From the NCBI RefSeq assembly GCF_024623725.1, contig NZ_JANKHG010000014.1:328243-392242 (forward strand): 64,000 nt of DNA, read 5' to 3'. The position numbers were made by a program, and so were the translations under genes. The stretch's first letter is position 1. Each line of letters starts with the position of its first letter. This DNA comes from Limnobacter parvus (lineage in GTDB: Bacteria > Pseudomonadota > Gammaproteobacteria > Burkholderiales > Burkholderiaceae_B). Below the pieces are notes generated by a model, which did no database searches, was not told the origin of the DNA, and saw nothing but the letters and a program-made list of their open reading frames with translations. Positions 62,690-64,000 of the stretch are shown one piece after another.

Positions 62690-63360
62690 TTGTTTGATTC
62701 CAGCTTGTTAACTTCAGGTTCCGGGTTGAATTTGAAGCGTTCAGCCACTTTGGCTGATTGAATGAATTCCATTTTGAACGAACAATTGCGCTGACCGGTG
62801 GACGTTTGCTTTTCACGACGCAGTTTGGTGCGTGCGGCAATCAGGGTATCGGGGTCGACTTCGGGCACCGCCCAGTCGGCGTTGTGATGCAGTTGACCAT
62901 TTTTTTCCTGAAGGCCGCTGGCCAGCAAATCCATGTCATTGCTGTGCAACAGGCCGATGCCTTGCTCGCCCTGAATCAACACCCTGCCCTGCTCGTCTTG
63001 CATCATGGCCTGCGGCCAACCAACCAGGCCGGTGTGGGTACTCAGCATTAACGCACCATTTTCCAGCGGGTGAATTCGGTACACCCAAGGTGTATAGGCC
63101 AAATGCACATAGGCCTTTTGCGGCCCATTCTGAAAATAATAGCGGCCATCGGTTTCACAGCCATAATTGCGTGCCATGAAATTCAGAATGCGTGGGTGAC
63201 TAATGGTTAAACCTTCCGGCACCGGGCCGGTTAACAACCAGTCGCCCTGCAGGCTCAATTTTAACCAACCGGCAATCGCTGGCACATTGGGCCACCTCGC
63301 CAAGGCTTTTTCTACAAGATCATCCAATGCGTGCCCCCAGGTGTTGCGCAAAGAAAGCAT
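62686..63360 (-). CDS. Conserved-looking protein of unknown function between yheT and the protease gene
   Basis: 224 aa if started at the ATG at 63360 (MLSLRNTWGHALDDLVEKAL), which overlaps yheT by 41 bp; a TTG at 63327 overlapping it by 8 bp would give 213 aa, and open frame runs upstream to 63495. No signal peptide or membrane segment. Soluble mixed alpha/beta composition with Trp-rich stretches (GWLKLSLQGDWLLTGP, HLAYTPWVYRIHPLENGALML). The 30-residue C-terminal tail is charged. I do not recognise a family. Its TGA overlaps the GTG of the protease gene. Confidence 0.7.
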   Translation of the reverse strand: MLSLRNTWGHALDDLVEKALARWPNVPAIAGWLKLSLQGDWLLTGPVPEGLTISHPRILNFMARNYGCETDGRYYFQNGPQKAYVHLAYTPWVYRIHPLENGALMLSTHTGLVGWPQAMMQDEQGRVLIQGEQGIGLLHSNDMDLLASGLQEKNGQLHHNADWAVPEVDPDTLIAARTKLRREKQTSTGQRNCSFKMEFIQSAKVAERFKFNPEPEVNKLESNK

Positions 63361-64000
63361 CGCATTGCTTGGGCAGCCAGTCCAGCCCCAAGCGCACATT
63401 CCAGCCATTGGCAAAGCCCACATGGCCGCCGTGTTGAGTAAACAGGCACTGCACCTTGGGCGACACTTCGTTAACTGTGGGCAAATGCTGCCCATTCATG
63501 AACGGGTCGTTCTTGGCATGAATCATCAAGGTGGGCACCACGATTTGCTTGAGCAGGGGTTTGGCCGACGACACCGCGTAGTAATGTTCTGCATCCCGAA
63601 AACCGTGCCAGGGCGCAGTAACCCGATTGTCGAAATCGAAAAAATCTTTGCAGGCAGCAATTTCATCAACGCGCCCAAGCTGCGGGTAACGCTGGATCTT
63701 CTCAATCGACTTTGGGATCAGTGTGCTCAAAAACATGCGGGTGTACACCAAATTAAACCCCCTGGCCAGGGAGTTTGCGCCTGCCTGTAAATCAACTGGG
63801 GCGCTAACGGACACCGCTGAACTCACGATCTCGCATGCCTTGTCTTCTTGCTCACCCAGCCATTTCAACAACACATTGCCACCCAACGACACGCCGGTCA
63901 CGTGCATGTTTTGCACCGCAGAAAAGGTTTCGCGCAAGCGGCGAAGTATCCAGTCCATTTCGGCAGAATCACCGGAATGGTAGGCGCGCGGCATCAGGTT
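63320..64000 (-). CDS. YheT-family alpha/beta hydrolase (N-terminus outside the window)
   Basis: About 226 residues of the C-terminal two thirds are seen; the frame runs off the right edge. YheT/ABHD1-3 family features: LPRAYHSGDSAEMDWILRRL near the edge, the nucleophile elbow GVSLGGNVLLKWLGEQ, FDNRVTAPWHGFRDAEHYYA, and VPTLMIHAKNDPFM with the catalytic Asp, then the His in QHGGHVGFANGW. Activity is esterase-like and the substrate is unknown. First visible gene of the yheT-unknown-degS-like-tcdA unit. Confidence 0.9.
   Translation of the reverse strand, partial: NLMPRAYHSGDSAEMDWILRRLRETFSAVQNMHVTGVSLGGNVLLKWLGEQEDKACEIVSSAVSVSAPVDLQAGANSLARGFNLVYTRMFLSTLIPKSIEKIQRYPQLGRVDEIAACKDFFDFDNRVTAPWHGFRDAEHYYAVSSAKPLLKQIVVPTLMIHAKNDPFMNGQHLPTVNEVSPKVQCLFTQHGGHVGFANGWNVRLGLDWLPKQCDAFFAQHLGARIG

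Overview
The window looks like a chromosomal segment of a Gram-negative betaproteobacterium of the order Burkholderiales. The support is a full biotin operon, maf-rng, an OmpC-like trimeric porin, yajC-secD-secF, a cobalamin riboswitch and base composition in the low 50s % GC. The genus Limnobacter is my guess from general gene style; nothing was searched. Almost all DNA is coding, genes are tightly packed, and many starts overlap the previous stop (ATGA or GTGA).

Layout. 1-7966 (+): maf, rng and the biotin operon bioF-bioH-like-bioC-bioD-bioA-bioB. 8172-8561: a small secreted protein. 8577-17647: an envelope/glycan region with two methyltransferases, a porin, four glycosyltransferase-type proteins and msbA. 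17740-18828: an effector-like orphan. 18842-22372: dnaE. 22429-24865 (-): a relatively A+T-rich cassette of an outer-membrane barrel, a Sec-exported glycine-zipper protein with a second bacteriocin-like leader, a tiny two-helix membrane protein and an exported C39 peptidase. 24966-27267: WrbA-like flavoprotein and pirin, divergent from a LysR regulator. 27280-33596: gluQ, rhlE, a D-2-hydroxyacid dehydrogenase, csbD, a GGDEF protein, tRNA-Leu and a small disordered protein. 33774-38278: queA, then a minus-strand redox operon (cytochrome c peroxidase, chemoreceptor, cupredoxin, cytochrome c) whose first two genes each carry one in-frame stop codon. 38412-42551: a hydrolase and the pnt transhydrogenase operon. 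42785-45995: btuB-btuF under a cobalamin riboswitch. 46070-49925: Nudix, mnmA, GST and purB. 50028-55893: two tandem, paralogous five-gene minor-pilin clusters. 55890-60074: a PilZ protein, secF, secD and yajC. 60217-64000: msrA, tcdA, a DegS-like protease, an unrecognised protein and a truncated yheT.

The best candidate for an undescribed system is 22429-24865. Its parts suggest that a Sec-exported precursor is trimmed in the periplasm by the C39 peptidase at a Gly-type leader site and released or assembled through the dedicated barrel, with the small membrane protein as a possible immunity or anchoring factor. It partly resembles the Fap functional-amyloid operon (C39 protease plus barrel) and partly class II microcins. 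Other notable points are the two nonsense codons in the redox operon, the duplicated pilin clusters in which PilW- and PilX-like subunits lack Glu5 in both copies, and a terminator-like hairpin that hides the ribosome-binding site of the barrel gene.
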